From: UBA4655 sp964585575
GTDB lineage: Bacteria > Planctomycetota > Planctomycetia > Pirellulales > UBA1268
Direction of reading: 5' to 3'
Assembly: GCA_964585575.1 (NCBI GenBank)
Contig: CAZPEM010000114.1
Location: forward strand, 1 to 10,879
DNA length: 10,879 nucleotides
A program made the position numbers and the translations under genes. The first letter of the stretch is position 1, and each line of letters opens with the position of its first letter. Positions 1-6,719 of this stretch are shown here, piece after piece. The notes beneath the pieces were generated by a model. It did no database searches. It was not told the origin of the DNA and saw nothing but the letters and a program-made list of their open reading frames with translations.

Positions 1-259
1 TTGGAAAGGGGAATTCATTCCGCCTCGAAGCTTTACGCTTGCGACCGTAACCAATGCGGTTCGGATCGGCGGATGGCTTTGGTATCTCCCCAACTGGCTG
101 TGGCCGCTTCTCCTGGGGCGCGTGAAGTTCATTCAACAAGCTCACGCGGACGACGACAACGTAGTTGACGTCGACCTGAGGATTCTTCATCCCATCTTTG
201 GCGAAGTCTTTGGCTACGTCGGGACGTTTCGGGCTGTCCGGTACCCGAAAGCTCGGTAG
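1..259 (+). CDS. DUF4166-like protein, C-terminal fragment (5' end off the window)
   Basis: An open frame with codons starting at position 2 runs from the left edge to a TAG at 257-259, giving 85 residues with no start codon visible, so this is the 3' end of a longer gene. The visible part is rich in Trp and aliphatic residues (GGWLWYLPNWLWPLLLGR) and ends with VDLRILHPIFGEVFGYVGTF followed by a short basic tail. The pattern 'proline plus aliphatic/Trp stretch, then a strand-like acidic/aliphatic segment, then HPxxGxxxGYxGxF' resembles the end of DUF4166 domains, which finish with a similar '(P)LxGxLvxYxGxL' motif. That family is uncharacterised and is sometimes fused to a Rossmann/saccharopine-dehydrogenase-like domain; no such domain is visible here. 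The assignment is from motif memory only. The frame is clearly coding in style, with a natural stop. It lies 137 bases upstream of the small membrane protein on the same strand, so the two may be co-transcribed. It is less GC-rich than the minus-strand genes. Confidence 0.55.
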   Translation, partial: WKGEFIPPRSFTLATVTNAVRIGGWLWYLPNWLWPLLLGRVKFIQQAHADDDNVVDVDLRILHPIFGEVFGYVGTFRAVRYPKAR

Positions 260-396
260 CATGATCGCCTTCCGCCTTCGTCCGTCTCCGCGGCTCGCCA
301 CGCGATGCAGCAGACTCGCGATAGAATCCGGCGGTGTGGATAACCCCAAGGGCGTGATCCGCTGATTGCTACCGGTCGCGGGGGTTCAATCGTCTG

Positions 397-816
397 ATGA
401 GCAACAGCAATCCGCCTCCCGTGCTTCTTCGGCTCGCCTTGTGGGCTGGCGCAGTCTACTTCTGCTGCATGGCGGCGGCTCATTTCTTCGGGCTGAAATA
501 CCCGCTGTTGTTTGTTTACTACGACGTTCCCTTCTATGCGTATCAGGACAAGATCATCTCCTTCGCCGTCGTGGCATACATCTGCCTCTTTGTGAACGCG
601 GCTTTCGATCGGAACGCGGTTCCCGCTGCAATAGTGGCGATTGGCGTTACCGTGCTCGGCCTGAGCGCCGTCAATGTTTCCGATGCCCTCGAAACGGTGT
701 TGGATGGCCGCTCGACGCTCGCCTATTGGGCGCAGACGGGCCTTATCGCCCTCTATTGTGTCCTGTTGATTGTCTTGTATGCGGTGGGTAGGCGGGGGTC
801 GCAAAGCGTCGAGTAA
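397..816 (+). CDS. Small four-helix integral membrane protein, function unknown
   Basis: This 139-residue protein has four predicted membrane helices at about residues 9-30, 52-69, 74-93 and 109-130. A conserved-looking aromatic loop lies between helices 1 and 2 (KYPLLFVYYDVPFYAYQDK, residues 34-52). A short acidic loop (SDALETVLDGRS) precedes helix 4, and the C-terminal tail is polar with arginines. There is no signal peptidase site or catalytic motif that I recognise. The ATG at 397 is the first start in frame; only a weak G-rich stretch (GGGGG) lies about 12 bases upstream, so the ribosome-binding site is poor. Another frame with a start at 366 overlaps it but translates to an Arg/Ser-rich product without helices, which supports the choice of frame. 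It follows the probable DUF4166 gene on the same strand and may share its transcript. Hand counts give roughly 50-60% GC over most of it, against about 70% in the minus-strand genes. I do not recognise a named family. Confidence 0.72.
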   Translation: MSNSNPPPVLLRLALWAGAVYFCCMAAAHFFGLKYPLLFVYYDVPFYAYQDKIISFAVVAYICLFVNAAFDRNAVPAAIVAIGVTVLGLSAVNVSDALETVLDGRSTLAYWAQTGLIALYCVLLIVLYAVGRRGSQSVE

Positions 817-820
817 ACGC

Positions 821-994
821 CTAAGCAAGACGAACCACGCAGTGCAGCGGTGTCGCTATAAAATCGGTCGGTGTGGTGCGTCGAGCGTCGCGAGCCGCTG
901 ATCCAAAAAGACGCCCTTCGACTCCTCTCTGCCGTTCGTCGTCGCGCGCGTGGGCGGCGAAAGTCTCCTTGCCCGTAGCGCAGTAGACCTTCAT
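821..994 (-). CDS. Possible small ORF (57 aa), doubtful
   Basis: On the minus strand an ATG at 992-994 opens a 57-codon frame ending in TAG at 821-823, five bases beyond the stop of the convergent membrane-protein gene. The product begins MKVYCATGKETFAAHARDDE and ends HCVVRLA. It is hydrophilic, mildly basic and has two cysteines. The same frame stays open upstream of the ATG to about 1138, just past the decarboxylase stop, with no further ATG, GTG or TTG. Open length is therefore about 105 codons. Third positions are GC-rich only in the first half, and no good Shine-Dalgarno is seen, so coding evidence is weak. It could be a real small gene, the decayed 3' end of a longer gene, part of a dispersed repeat, or chance. 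I do not recognise a family. Confidence 0.2.
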   Translation of the reverse strand: MKVYCATGKETFAAHARDDERQRGVEGRLFGSAARDARRTTPTDFIATPLHCVVRLA

Positions 995-1085
995 ATCGCC
1001 TGGATCAGGATTTCCAAGGCAGGCCAGACCGGGATGATATCCAACGTCCGGCCCGCCGCCGACTGGGCGATCGCAGCTTCCCCGG

Positions 1086-1126
1086 GAAATAAAATACGAA
1101 CTCGGGACGAACGAAAGACCGAGTTC
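1086..1126 (-). terminator. Probable intrinsic terminator of the putA-decarboxylase operon
   Basis: GAACTCGG at 1098-1105 and CCGAGTTC at 1119-1126 form a perfect 8-bp inverted repeat around a 13-base loop. Read on the minus strand, the hairpin starts 9 bases after the decarboxylase stop codon and is followed by a T-rich run (GTATTTTATTT, about 1087-1097). That layout fits a rho-independent terminator for the minus-strand genes. The loop is longer and the stem less GC-rich than ideal. In the + direction there is no T run, so it should not terminate the convergent gene. Confidence 0.5.
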
Positions 1127-1135
1127 CGTGCAGCA

Positions 1136-2584
1136 TCAAGTCGTCGTCTTGGGGGCGATGCGGTCGCTCAGCTCGGTGATCACGTCGAAGAGGGCATCGA
1201 CATCGGCGGGCTGCGTGCGGAAGTTCGTGAAGCAGGGACGCAGCCAGGTGCGGCCGTCGATGTCGGCCGGGGAGAGGAAGACCCTGCCGTCGAGGTCGAT
1301 CGACCGGCAGAGCTGCCGCTGGTGGGCGTCGATGTCCTTCGTGCCGTTGGTGATGCCGTGGGGTATGTGTCGCAGCGGCACGACCGACAGCTGCGGCGGC
1401 GTCGGGAGCGTCTGAAATCCCGGTGTCTCGCGGGCCCGGAGGTAGGTCTCGCGGGCGAGATCGATCGTGCCGGTGATGGCCCTGCGGAACGCCTCCGCAC
1501 CATGTGTTCTGAAGGCGAGCCAGAGCTTGAGTGCCCAGAGCGGCCGCGAGTATTCGAGCGTGGCGTCGACGGGATTCGGCTCGGCGGCCTCGTGGGGCAT
1601 GTAGGCCTCGTCGTGGGCGAAGGCCGCGGTGAGCGACGACGGATCCTTCACGAGCAGGATGCTGCACGCCTTCGGCACGAAGAGCCACTTGTGGGCGTCC
1701 ACCGTGACCGAGTCGGCGAGGGAAAGCCCGTCGAAGAGCGGCGCGGCGATGGCCGTGCCGGCCGCCGGCCCTCCGTAGGCGGCATCGACGTGCATCCAGA
1801 TGCCGTGCCTCGCGGCGACCTCGCCGATCGCGCGGAGAGGATCGACGGCGCCGGTGAGCGTGGTGCCGGCGGTGGCGATGACGGCCATCGCACGAACGCC
1901 CGAAGCCTCGTCGCGACGGATGGTCTCCTCGAGAAGGTCGGCCCGCATCCGCCGGTTCGCATCGATCGGAATCGCGCGGATCGAACGCCTGCCAAGCCCG
2001 AGCAGTTCGATCGCCCGGGTGTTGGAATGGTGGGCGTCGGCCGAGCAGTAGACGGCGACCGGCCGGTCGACGCCCGCCTCGCGGACGCCCGGACAGGCCC
2101 TTTCCCGGGCGGCGGCGAGGGCCGTGAGGTTGCTGACCGTTCCACCGCTCGTGAAGAGCCCGTGGCCGTGAGGGTAGCCGATGAACTCGGCGAGCCATCG
2201 ACTCGCTTGCCGCTCGAGGAGCGAGGCGGCCCGGGCGTACACGGCCATGTTCACGTCGTAGGACGCTGCGAGGAAGTCGGCGATCGCGCCCACCTCGAGG
2301 CCGCTCGAGCCGATGTACGCGAGAAACCGTGGCCGCGATTGGGCGAGCGAGCAGTCGAGGATCGTTGCCGCCTCGTCGAGCGCCGTGGTGACCGGCGTCG
2401 GCGATGCCGGGAGCGGAGCGGAGAGCGCCTCGCGGATGTCCGGGGTCACCGCGGGCTCGACGTCCCTCGCCGCATCGAAGCTCGACCAGACCTGCCGCAC
2501 GACCTCGGCGGTGCGCCGAAGGCATCGATCGCGGTCGTCGCCGAGGCTCAGTTCTTGCGTCGTGTTCTTCTCGCCGGGCCGCAT
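1136..2584 (-). CDS. PLP-dependent group II amino acid decarboxylase (aromatic-L-amino-acid decarboxylase-like)
   Basis: A full-length 482-residue fold-type I decarboxylase, the usual size for bacterial relatives of DOPA/tryptophan/tyrosine decarboxylases. Visible landmarks are SRPRFLAYIG near 83-92, the cofactor-phosphate-binding stretch FTSGGTVSN at 144-152, and SADAHHSN at 181-188, whose His185 is the likely residue stacking on the PLP ring. ATAGTTLTGAVDP follows at 237-249, then HVDAAYGG at 265-272 with Asp267 expected to contact the pyridine nitrogen, and VDAHKWL at 295-301 with Lys299 as the Schiff-base lysine. All cofactor residues look intact, so the enzyme should be active: it would remove the alpha-carboxylate of an amino acid to give an amine and CO2 in the cytoplasm. 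Substrate is not determinable from these motifs; aromatic amino acids, glutamate or 2,4-diaminobutyrate are all handled by this superfamily. The ATG at 2584 has AGGAAA six bases upstream. It lies 8 bases after the putA stop, so the two are probably one transcript. Confidence 0.9.
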   Translation of the reverse strand: MRPGEKNTTQELSLGDDRDRCLRRTAEVVRQVWSSFDAARDVEPAVTPDIREALSAPLPASPTPVTTALDEAATILDCSLAQSRPRFLAYIGSSGLEVGAIADFLAASYDVNMAVYARAASLLERQASRWLAEFIGYPHGHGLFTSGGTVSNLTALAAARERACPGVREAGVDRPVAVYCSADAHHSNTRAIELLGLGRRSIRAIPIDANRRMRADLLEETIRRDEASGVRAMAVIATAGTTLTGAVDPLRAIGEVAARHGIWMHVDAAYGGPAAGTAIAAPLFDGLSLADSVTVDAHKWLFVPKACSILLVKDPSSLTAAFAHDEAYMPHEAAEPNPVDATLEYSRPLWALKLWLAFRTHGAEAFRRAITGTIDLARETYLRARETPGFQTLPTPPQLSVVPLRHIPHGITNGTKDIDAHQRQLCRSIDLDGRVFLSPADIDGRTWLRPCFTNFRTQPADVDALFDVITELSDRIAPKTTT

Positions 2585-2592
2585 GTCGTTTC

Positions 2593-5500
2593 CTACCGGC
2601 GGAGTTCCCGCCGCCGTTCGCCGCTACGGCGGCCGAGGTTGCCGTAGCGGTGATAATCGTACGAGATGCTCTGCTCGAGGAGATACCAGAGCAATTCGAC
2701 GCGGCCTGCGGCCACGACCGGCACGTCGGCGATCCACCGGCCCTCGGCGGCCGCCGCCCGACGCAGCGAAGCGGGCACGCGGTCGCGGCCGGCGTAGCGG
2801 ATCCGGAAGTCGGGCCGCAACAGGCGTGCTGCAACGCTTTCTTCGGGCTCTTCGACGAGTTCGATGCCGCCCGCCCAGTCATCCGTCCACGCGTCGAGCG
2901 TGTCGTGCCAGGCCTTCGGACAGCCGGGGGCGAACGAGGCGAGCACGCGGGCCCCGGTGACGCGGGCGGCGGCCACGCGGGCCACGATCTCGAACCAGCT
3001 GTCGGCCGGCACGATCCTCACGCAGACCACGGCGAGCGGCAGATAGCGACGGGTGTTGTCCTGCCCGAGCAGGCGGAAGTGGTCGTGCTCGCGGGAAAAT
3101 TCCTCCCGCCAGGCGAGGTCGTAGCTCGCGATCGCCGCCCGCAGCCGGCTCCCCTCCGCGTCGAGCGGCAATCGGGCCACGAGCGTCGCGAGGTTGGCAT
3201 CTTCGATCGCATGCTTCGGCGTCGCCACGGCGGCCTCGGCGTCGCGAAGGTCGAGGAACGCCGCGACGTAGTTCGGCCCACCCGCCTTCAGGCCCGGACC
3301 GACGGACGACTTGCCCATGCCGCCGAACGGCTGCCGCAGCACGATCGCGCCGGTCGTGCCCCTATTCACATAGAGGTTGCCGGCCCGGATCCCCCGCTTC
3401 CACTGGGCGATCTCGCGGTCGTCGAGGCTGTGGATGGCGGTCGTGAGCCCGTAGCCCGTGGCGTTGACGATCTCGATCGCCTCGGCGAGCTTCGTGAAAC
3501 GCATCACGCCAAGCAGCGGTCCGAAGAACTCCGTGAGGTGAGTCACGCTGCCGGGCGTCACGCCGTACTTCACGCCCGGCGACCACAAGTTGGGATGGTC
3601 TCCGACCCGTCTCGGCATCACGGCCCAGGTCTCGCCCGGCTCGAGCGTCTTCAGGGCCTCTTCGAGAGCCCCGGCGGGCGGCCTGATGAGCGGCCCGAGC
3701 CGCGTGTGGAGCTGGTGGGCCGAATCGACATGGAGGCTTTCCACGGCGTCGCAGAGCATCCGCTTGAAGCTCGGATCGTCGTAGACCTCCGCCTCGAGCA
3801 GCAGAAGCGACGTCGCCGAGCACTTCTGGCCGCCATGGCTGAAGGCGGAATGCACGACGTGCTTGATTGCAAGCTCGCGGTCGCTCATCGCCGTCACGAT
3901 CGTCGCGTTCTTGCCGCCCGTCTCCGCCGAGAGCCGCATGTCGGGCTTCATCGCGAGCATCGAGAGGGCGGTCGAGGTGCCTCCCGTGAGGATCACGGCC
4001 GACACGTCGGCGTGGCTGACGAGCCTGGAGCCCGCCCCCGACCCCGGGCAGGGCACGAACTGCAGCGTCCGCCGCGACACGCCGGCCCGCCAGAAGCACT
4101 GGCAGACCTCCCAGGCTGTGAGCACCGTGTCGCTCGCGGGCTTGAGGATCACCGTGTTGCCCGCGGCAAGCGCCGCCGCGATCCCGCCGCAGGGGATCGC
4201 GATCGGGAAGTTCCACGGCGGCACGACAACGACGACGCCGCAGCCCTTCGCCTCGACGCCCGGCATCTCGAAAAACATCCTGGCGGTCGCCCGGTAGAAC
4301 TCGACGAAATCGACCGCTTCCGAGACCTCGGGGTCGCCCTCCGCAAGCAGCTTGCCCCCCTCGAGCATGGCCACCCGCAGAAGTTCGCCGCGCGACCGGC
4401 GAAGCTCCTGCGCGACACGGCCGAGGACGACGCTGCGGTCATCGACCGACCGCGTCCGCCAGCCGTCGGGATCGGCCTTTGCCGTCGCGACGGCCTCGTC
4501 GATCTCGGCGTCGCCGGCGATCGCGTGATGGCATATCGACCTGCCCCCGCGGGACGGGTCGCGGCACGGCCGCTGTTCCACGCCTTCGCATTCGCGGCCG
4601 GCGACGACCACCGGCACGACGCGGCCGGAAAACTCGTCGGGATCCCGGGCGACGATCGACGCGGCCCACTCGGCGTTTTGCGGGAGCGACCAGTCGGTGT
4701 CGGGCTCGTTCTCGAATGCCTGCCAGGGCCGCTCCGGGAGCGGCGAGGGGAAGGCTTCATTGTGGCGATCCTGCCGCCGCTGCGGCTCGTCGGCGACGGG
4801 AATCGTGAACGACTCGCGGAATCCCCGCTCGAGCAGCTTCCACTCGTCGCTGCCGACCGTGAGCCGAAAGGCGTGCCCGAGGAAATTCTCCGGGCCGGTG
4901 TTCTCGTCGAGCCGCCGGATCAGGTAGCCGATGGCGTTGAGAAACTCCTCCTTGCGGCAGGCGGGCGCATAGAGCAGCAGCCGCTGTGTGTGGGCGAGGA
5001 GCGCCCGCCGTTGGTGGTTCGCCATCCCCTCGAGCATCTCGAACTGCACCCGGTCCCCTGCCCCGCGTTCGGCGGAGAGCACGAGGCCGTAGGCGACGTC
5101 GAAGAGGTTGTGCGACGCGATCCCGACCTGCACGGCGTCGAGGTGGGCGGCCTCGAGGGCGTAGTCGAGCATCCGCTTGTAGTTGGCGTCGGTCTCCTTC
5201 TTGGAGCCAAACGGAGCCTGCGGCCAGTCGTGGAGAGCCGCGTCGATCCGCTCCATCTCCATGTTGGCCCCCTTCACGATCCGGATGGTCACCGGGCCAC
5301 CGCCCGCCGCGACCCGCTCGCGGGCCCAATCGGTGATCCGCCGCTGCCATCGGAATGAGTCCGGGATGTAGGCCTGCAGGGCGATCCCCGCCCGCACCTT
5401 CTCGAGACCCGGCCGCGAGAGCGTCCGCATGAACGCCTCGGCCGTGAGCGTGAGATCGCGATACTCCTCCATGTCGAGGTACACGAACTTGGGAACGCGA

Positions 5501-6189
5501 CTGCCGTCGGGCCGCGTGAACGTCGCATGGGCGGCGGCCCGATAGAGAAGCTCGAGCCGGTCGCAGAGACGGCCGAGCGTGTGCTCCCGCGCGATCGGCA
5601 GGATCTGCGAGTCGAGCGTGGAGATCTTCACCGAGAGCACCTCGACGTCCGGCGACTGCAGGGCCGCGAGGTATTTTTCCAGCCGCGACCGGGCCTCCTC
5701 CTCGCCGAGCAGGGCCTCGCCCAGGAAATTGAGGTTCATCCGCAGGCCCTGCCGCCGTCGGGCCGCGAGGTGCTCGTGGAGCAGCTCGGGCTCCGCCGGC
5801 AGGACGACGTTGGCGGTCTCGTGTCGCAGGTGCTCCTTGACGAGCGGCACCGTCACCGACGGCAGCCAGTCGCCGAACGTCTGGAAGCCGAGCAGGAGGG
5901 CCTGGTCGAGCGGACTGAAGAACCTCGGGATCCCCTGGACGTCGAGGATGTGCGTGAACTGCTCGGCCGTTCGCGCGGCCGCGTGCGACCGGAAGGCCTG
6001 GTCGGTGAGTTCGACGAGCGTCGCCTTGTCGGCGGGGCTTTGGAGCATCCGGTCGAGCTCGGCCTGCTGTCGCCGCTCGGCCGCCGATTGCAGCTTCACC
6101 GCCTCCCGCTGGAGCTCGGCCGCGAGAGCCACGGCTGCGTCGATGAGCGATTCAAGGCCTGGCATAGTGCCGTCTCCCGTCGAGATCAT
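2593..6189 (-). CDS. putA: Bifunctional proline dehydrogenase / L-glutamate-gamma-semialdehyde dehydrogenase
   Basis: This 1198-residue protein oxidises proline to P5C with FAD, then glutamate semialdehyde to glutamate with NAD+. The proline dehydrogenase barrel (about 80-460) shows YLDMEEYRDLTL at 237-248, IRIVKGANMEMER at 302-314 with Lys306, GIASHN at 356-361, FEMLEG at 383-388 and LLYAP at 405-409. RRLDEN at 425-430 matches the substrate-binding RRxxEN motif of the family. The aldehyde dehydrogenase module (about 515-1000) shows VVPPWNFPIAI from 655, ILKPAS from 681, SAETGGKN with general base Glu756, SHGGQKC with catalytic Cys790, EFFGPLLGV from 887 and QPFGGMGKSSVGPGLKAGG from 953. A further 200 residues end in SYDYHRYGNLG, as in PutA proteins with an extra C-terminal domain. 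There is no N-terminal ribbon-helix-helix, so it is not a trifunctional autoregulating PutA. Start: the ATG at 6189 has GGAGG only 3 bases upstream; the ATG at 6165 has GGAG with an 8-base spacer and is at least as plausible. It heads a likely operon with the decarboxylase. Confidence 0.95.
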   Translation of the reverse strand: MISTGDGTMPGLESLIDAAVALAAELQREAVKLQSAAERRQQAELDRMLQSPADKATLVELTDQAFRSHAAARTAEQFTHILDVQGIPRFFSPLDQALLLGFQTFGDWLPSVTVPLVKEHLRHETANVVLPAEPELLHEHLAARRRQGLRMNLNFLGEALLGEEEARSRLEKYLAALQSPDVEVLSVKISTLDSQILPIAREHTLGRLCDRLELLYRAAAHATFTRPDGSRVPKFVYLDMEEYRDLTLTAEAFMRTLSRPGLEKVRAGIALQAYIPDSFRWQRRITDWARERVAAGGGPVTIRIVKGANMEMERIDAALHDWPQAPFGSKKETDANYKRMLDYALEAAHLDAVQVGIASHNLFDVAYGLVLSAERGAGDRVQFEMLEGMANHQRRALLAHTQRLLLYAPACRKEEFLNAIGYLIRRLDENTGPENFLGHAFRLTVGSDEWKLLERGFRESFTIPVADEPQRRQDRHNEAFPSPLPERPWQAFENEPDTDWSLPQNAEWAASIVARDPDEFSGRVVPVVVAGRECEGVEQRPCRDPSRGGRSICHHAIAGDAEIDEAVATAKADPDGWRTRSVDDRSVVLGRVAQELRRSRGELLRVAMLEGGKLLAEGDPEVSEAVDFVEFYRATARMFFEMPGVEAKGCGVVVVVPPWNFPIAIPCGGIAAALAAGNTVILKPASDTVLTAWEVCQCFWRAGVSRRTLQFVPCPGSGAGSRLVSHADVSAVILTGGTSTALSMLAMKPDMRLSAETGGKNATIVTAMSDRELAIKHVVHSAFSHGGQKCSATSLLLLEAEVYDDPSFKRMLCDAVESLHVDSAHQLHTRLGPLIRPPAGALEEALKTLEPGETWAVMPRRVGDHPNLWSPGVKYGVTPGSVTHLTEFFGPLLGVMRFTKLAEAIEIVNATGYGLTTAIHSLDDREIAQWKRGIRAGNLYVNRGTTGAIVLRQPFGGMGKSSVGPGLKAGGPNYVAAFLDLRDAEAAVATPKHAIEDANLATLVARLPLDAEGSRLRAAIASYDLAWREEFSREHDHFRLLGQDNTRRYLPLAVVCVRIVPADSWFEIVARVAAARVTGARVLASFAPGCPKAWHDTLDAWTDDWAGGIELVEEPEESVAARLLRPDFRIRYAGRDRVPASLRRAAAAEGRWIADVPVVAAGRVELLWYLLEQSISYDYHRYGNLGRRSGERRRELRR

Positions 6190-6227
6190 GAACCTCCGAG
6201 GGAAGTGTATGCGTTGGCCTGGGAAAA

Positions 6228-6265
6228 CGACCCGGCCGAGGGGCTATTCGCCCCTCGGCCGTCGT
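6228..6265 (-). terminator. Strong stem-loop, likely terminator of the 94-aa gene, upstream of putA
   Basis: CGGCCGAGGGGC (6233-6244) and GCCCCTCGGCCG (6250-6261) form a perfect 12-bp GC-rich stem with a 5-base loop. After a 2-base bulge (6231-6232) another four pairs extend it (6227-6230 with 6262-6265). On the minus strand it starts about 34 bases after the stop of the 94-residue gene and is followed by TCGTTTTCCC, a short T tract. It therefore looks like an intrinsic terminator for that gene with a weak U run. It also ends only about 40-65 bases before the putA start, so a role in the putA leader cannot be excluded. Confidence 0.6.
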
Positions 6266-6298
6266 GTCGATCCGCCGACCGTGCCCAGGGGGGGCCGC

Positions 6299-6583
6299 TC
6301 AGGCGTTGGCCGGCTTCTTGAGGAAGCTGACGATCAGGGGCAGCAGCGCCCCGATGATCGCCGACAGGCCGCCCGTGCCGGCGAGGTTGTCGGCGCCACC
6401 GACGAGCGACTCGATGGAGGAAACGTTCGCAACGAGCTGGCTACCGATTCCGCCACCGACGAGGCCGAGTACCGTGTTGAGCATGGGGCCGAGGTTTCGG
6501 TTCTTGAGAAGGGCCCCGACGATGTTGCCGCCGGCGCTGCCCGCGATGAGGCTCACAACCAAACTGATGATCTGGGAACTCAT
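6299..6583 (-). CDS. Small glycine-rich hydrophobic protein, function unknown
   Basis: A 94-residue protein that is almost entirely hydrophobic and rich in Gly, Leu, Val and Ile. An N-terminal hydrophobic stretch (residues 4-27) contains the glycine-zipper-like run AGSAGGNIVGALL. A second stretch at 36-53 carries LGLVGGGIGSQL, and a third at 71-88 ends in a short Lys-Lys-Pro-Ala tail. A basic turn (KNRN, 27-30) separates the first two. The spaced glycines suggest tightly packed membrane helices, or self-association as in glycine-zipper proteins; there is no cleavable signal or catalytic motif. Small proteins of this general type are usually annotated as hypothetical, and I know no function. 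The ATG at 6583 has AGGAAA about 12 bases upstream, which is a long spacer. It is followed by the 12-bp stem-loop, so it is probably the last gene of its transcript. The 164 bases between it and dtd leave room for its own promoter. Confidence 0.7.
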   Translation of the reverse strand: MSSQIISLVVSLIAGSAGGNIVGALLKNRNLGPMLNTVLGLVGGGIGSQLVANVSSIESLVGGADNLAGTGGLSAIIGALLPLIVSFLKKPANA

Positions 6584-6690
6584 GGACTTGCGTTTCCTGT
6601 CTTCCTTGATGAAGGTCTCTCGCCGTGCCCACCGCCGGGATCGGCTCTCGAAAGGTCTGTTGCCGGCCAGCCGCCGCGTGTCACGGGGAC

Positions 6691-6708
6691 GAGAAAATTA
6701 TTTTTTCG
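6691..6708. promoter_or_regulatory. AT-rich spot, possible promoter element of the 94-aa gene
   Basis: In an otherwise GC-rich 164-base gap between dtd and the 94-residue gene there is a run reading GAGAAAATTATTTTTTCG on the + strand. It contains a short palindrome (GAAAA...TTTTC). On the minus strand it offers AATAAT- or TAATTT-like -10 candidates about 110 bases before the ATG at 6583. No convincing -35 is visible. The call rests only on composition and position. Confidence 0.2.
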
Positions 6709-6719
6709 CCCGGCCGAGC

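Larger units (their letters stand above)
817..1135. other. Intergenic stretch between convergent genes
   Basis: About 319 bases separate the membrane-protein gene (+) from the decarboxylase gene (-). Content: the doubtful 57-codon frame at 821-994, a 43-codon minus frame starting at 1136 that overlaps the decarboxylase stop codon (TGATG), and an inverted repeat at 1098-1126. No tRNA cloverleaf, insertion-sequence end or clear promoter is visible. A clear bidirectional terminator for the + strand gene is not seen. The stretch also marks the change from moderately GC-rich + strand genes to strongly GC-rich minus-strand genes. Confidence 0.6.

Noticed and set aside
366..791. Alternative + strand frame overlapping the four-helix membrane protein
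   Set aside because: The translation is Arg/Ser-rich without membrane helices; the frame starting at 397 gives a coherent membrane protein.
1005..1136. 43-codon minus ORF whose ATG overlaps the decarboxylase stop (TGATG), suggesting a coupled downstream gene
   Set aside because: The ORF runs straight through the terminator-like hairpin and has a basic, low-complexity product with no recognisable family. Overlap of ATG with TGA arises easily by chance.
950..2647. 565-codon + strand open frame opposite the decarboxylase
   Set aside because: The minus strand encodes an intact decarboxylase with all cofactor motifs. The + strand translation is Arg/Glu/Gly-rich without recognisable features.
1005..2882. 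625-codon minus frame overlapping the decarboxylase and the putA end in another register
   Set aside because: Its translation is Arg/Pro/Ala/Ser-rich and lacks family motifs, while the neighbouring register carries HVDAAYGG and VDAHKWL. It is an out-of-frame shadow.
2404..5358. Very long open frame (984 codons) on the + strand, antisense to putA
   Set aside because: The product is rich in Arg, Gly, Asp, Glu and Pro with no recognisable domain. The minus strand in the same place has a complete, motif-perfect PutA. Long antisense frames are common when GC-rich third positions remove stop codons.
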